Source: Homalodisca vitripennis (taxonomy: Eukaryota; Arthropoda; Insecta; Hemiptera; Cicadellidae). From it: a stretch of DNA of 64,000 bases. Positions 61,563 to 64,000 of this stretch are shown one piece after another. Every line of letters begins with the position of its first letter. Within the stretch, counting starts at the first letter, position 1. The position numbers and the translations under genes are program-made. Below the pieces are notes generated by a model. It made no database searches, was not told the DNA's origin, and saw nothing but the letters and a program-made list of their open reading frames with translations. The stretch spans positions 18,809,501-18,873,500 of the forward strand of contig NC_060209.1 in assembly GCF_021130785.1 (NCBI RefSeq). The letters run 5' to 3'.

Positions 61563-62975
61563 TTTTAGTGAAGCCTCTCAATCTCGAGTCTTTTTTATAT
61601 GGTGAACACTTGAGTTTTATCATGGAACATATCACTCCACGGGATTTGACTGAGTGTTCACCACTATGTATACATTGTTCTCATAGGTAACCATGATGGG
61701 AAAGAAATATGTAGCGAAATAAATCAATTCAAAAACAAATTCATTACACCTAAAAGAGATTCAAACATGTGCTGTAATAACACAGGTATCGTAAATATCC
61801 CGTGGCATACATAACTTTATATTGACTTATATTATATGAATACTCATATGAAACCAAATTAATTAAAAAATATCTGAATGTATAATGTAGCAAGATATGT
61901 CGAAAATACTTCATCAGTAGACTTTAATATTTTACATAGCCAAGAATGTGTTTCATGACGGTACATGTCCAGGAATTAATTTGGCTGAGCGTATGCTTTG
62001 TGGAAATTTCTTTCTGTATGATTGCTTGTCTGCCTATAATTCCGTAGGCCATTTCAAGATTAAATGAGTTACAGAGAAGAAATTTTGCATTCAACCTTAT
62101 GAACCCTGTTACATTACATGTGGTGTGGCATTCTCCTACCTTGATTTTCTATATAAATTTTTGGCTACTATTGATCAGGGTGTACTTGCAAATTTTGTTC
62201 ATAATTATCAGTCACTATATTTTATTTATAACTAGGATACAGATGCCAATGGTTTACATGGTCCAACTTTTTCATCATTTTAGTTCAACACTTTGAGTAA
62301 AAATATATAATTCTTTGTCTAATGTTTGTAAAAATGGAGATATGTCCGTCGATATGTAAAATAAAATAAAATCAGTATTTCCCACGTAAAATATATCACC
62401 TATTTGGAAATATATCTGAGATCTTGATGACTATTTCTAACATTATTCATGTATTGTATAACTATCGTTACTTTACTTGTACATATTCATAGTGCCTGTA
62501 ATGTCTGCCATTTGATACATTAACGTTGTTTTAATAGAATACAAGTTACCTGCGGCTTTTTACTCAAATTTCTTCTAAATAACATGAACAACAAGGCATA
62601 TTCTCTTTAAATTAATACCAAAACATCCCAACAAGTGATCGGTGGAAAATATTCTAATGTGATCAATTTCTGAAAAGCGCACCAACATCATGACTCAACT
62701 TTCTACGCAACATGTCATGTATTTAAATTGAAAGGCTCTAACACTTTCAGTATCAATTCAGAACACTAAAATCAGTTTTGCAGCATTGTCATTGAAATAA
62801 AATATGATGAGTCCCATGATGATTCTAAAAGAAAGAAACACATTAGATAAACATATTATGTAAGAATTGTGTTCATTACATTGAACTGTATAATAATGTT
62901 TAATTAATTAACGAAACGAACTCTCTGACTTTATTGAAGAATGTGTACATTCTTTACGTATCAATACTGGAGTAA
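61563..62975. other. Anonymous DNA with one dispersed repeat end
   Basis: At 61981-62003 TTGGCTGAGCGTATGCTTTG gives the minus-strand end of the dispersed repeat family, followed by TTTCTTTCTGTATGATTGCTTG like the family interior. Nothing else was recognised. Confidence 0.4.
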
Positions 62976-63185
62976 TCTATATATATAAAAATGAATGTTT
63001 GTATGTTTGTCCTTTATGGAATCGTGAACTATTGGACCGATCATGATGAAAATTTGTACGTATATGTATTTTTCCACGGAGAAGGTTTATATAAGCTATG
63101 CCCATCCCTTTCCCGATTCAGGATTCCGCCCCCACTGGTTACAGAAATACCCATAAGAAATGCATTGCAGCAAACATATGTTTAA
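62976..63185 (+). mobile_element. Probable non-autonomous Helitron-type 5' end
   Basis: TCTATATATATAAAAATGAA begins this segment and is followed by GTTTGTATGTTTGTCCTTTA and TGGACCGATCATGATGAAAA. A start of this form, with a GTTTGT run and a 'no-match to any frame' GC-richer body, is common in insect Helitron or Helentron-derived repeats, from general knowledge. The 3' hairpin and CTAG/CTRR end were not found, so the right limit is arbitrary. The ORF at 62991-63185 is probably incidental. Confidence 0.4.
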
Positions 63186-63663
63186 CGTCTTTTCAAATTT
63201 TTAATCAGCTGTTCTTTGTAAACATATATTACACTTATAGTTTTAAAGCATAGAGTAAGCTTAAAGGGGACTTGGACAAAAAAAATTATTTTTAACATAT
63301 ATTTTTTTATTTTTTTTTATTGTAGTTTGACATTTTCGGAATACAATGATATTAATATTATCACTCACAAAAATTTCTAAATGCTTCAAATTAATTTTTG
63401 AAGTTGCCTCTCTGCAACGCCATTGACGGCTGTATCCAGTGTTGAGCTTTCTTATAGTGCTGATTTTACTGAATTTATTATTTTACTTACTCTTAGGTTT
63501 TTGTTCCTCTACGACCTTAGCAGTTTTGACAGATGTCTGCTTGTTTTGTTATTGTCAATTGTTTTGTAACCTAGCAACTTTGTTCTTCTGACAATATTTT
63601 GTTATTATTGGAAGTTGACTCAGTGTTTATAGACTTTTATTTCAAAGTGAATCTTTGATAATA
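63186..63663. other. Anonymous DNA upstream of the last ORF
   Basis: AT-rich, with poly-T and poly-A runs near 63280-63325; nothing recognised. Confidence 0.4.
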
Positions 63664-63960
63664 TAATGACTAGACCTAAAGGAATCTTTAAAAAACGTAC
63701 CAATAAAGGTAATAGGTTTTATAAAAGGTTACCTTCAGTTTCACCAGATGAAGACTCAACAGTTAGGCCTCGGCCTACTACTCCCAAAAGTTGTAGTGCC
63801 ACCCAGTTCTTCTGAGAAGAAATTAGGTAGTAGTGATGACCAAGGAAAGTCGAGTGAAGAAAAGAAGGAGAGCTCTTGGAGAGGAAGAGGAGAATGATGA
63901 ACATTATGTTCCTGGAGGGTTTTTAGAGCTCAAGTATTGTGAAAAAATATACTTTTTATC
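63664..63960 (+). pseudogene. Start of an unidentified basic ORF, frameshifted, cut by window end
   Basis: ATG at 63664 opens a basic N-terminus (MTRPKGIFKKRTNKGNRFYK) followed by a Pro/Thr-rich segment, and stops at 63812-63814 after 49 codons. A neighbouring frame then continues with PPSSSEKKLGSSDDQGKSSE and acidic-basic residues to a stop at about 63895, so a single frameshift near 63785 would explain the break. Basic, disordered N-termini with KGNRF-like motifs occur in some insect transposon-encoded proteins, for instance Mutator-like ones; this link is weak. The downstream part lies outside the window. Confidence 0.3.
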
Positions 63961-64000
63961 TAAATTGTTTGGTTTTTTTTTGCGTTTCCCCGAAAATTTT

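Overview
The window is AT-rich, intron-poor eukaryotic DNA dominated by transposable-element relics, satellites and diverged local duplications. The mix of a piggyBac element, a Penelope-like element, a CR1/Jockey-type LINE, a tRNA-derived SINE and a probable Helitron-type end points to an arthropod, most likely an insect. That assignment is inference; no host gene or barcode locus is present to confirm it. I found no intact host protein-coding gene, no rRNA or tRNA gene, and nothing prokaryotic.

Layout. 1-3.4 kb: a short GC-rich edge fragment with a G13 run, one copy of a dispersed repeat family, then AT-rich sequence. 3.4-5.3 kb: a minisatellite of about 23 copies of an 82-bp unit that is itself a dimer of two related 41-bp halves. 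5.3-14.5 kb: anonymous sequence with a 13-bp perfect hairpin at 8.84 kb. 14.6-14.8 kb: a 5'-truncated SINE ending in a long (AT)n tail. 16.5-19.2 kb (minus strand): a 5'-truncated LINE with a frameshifted reverse transcriptase and an (ATTCA)n-type 3' tail. 19.2-26.3 kb: anonymous, with one TATA-box candidate at 21.23 kb. 26.35-29.47 kb: a complete but dead piggyBac element, bounded by TTAA duplications and 13-bp inverted repeats, with a frameshifted transposase on the minus strand.

29.5-36.9 kb: anonymous, with a 64-bp repeat shared in inverted orientation with 48.1 kb and a perfect 66-bp inverted repeat at 34.2 kb. 36.9-38.1 kb: a very homogeneous 135-bp satellite (9 copies). 40.4-41.5 kb: a decayed Penelope-like reverse transcriptase on the plus strand. 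42.2-43.3 kb: a pair of 91-bp arms in inverted orientation, about 97% identical. 43.8-44.0 kb: a more complete copy of the same SINE. 44.6-47.6 kb and 56.2-56.7 kb: diverged tandem dimers (periods 345, 280 and 268 bp). 56.9-57.4 kb: a GC-rich, poly(A)-tailed retroinsertion flanked by a 12-bp target-site duplication. 57.8-61.3 kb: a larger diverged tandem duplication interrupted by insertions. 63.0 kb to the end: a probable Helitron-type 5' end and the start of an unidentified basic, frameshifted ORF.

No pathway or operon logic applies. The coding sequences visible are mobile-element enzymes, all broken by frameshifts or stops, so the region is probably intergenic or deep intronic. The points most worth following are the subterminal palindromes of the piggyBac element, the Penelope-like relic together with hammerhead-like stem-loops at two other sites, the inverted-repeat arms that could give double-stranded RNA, the two unrelated satellites, and the repeated dimer-type duplications.
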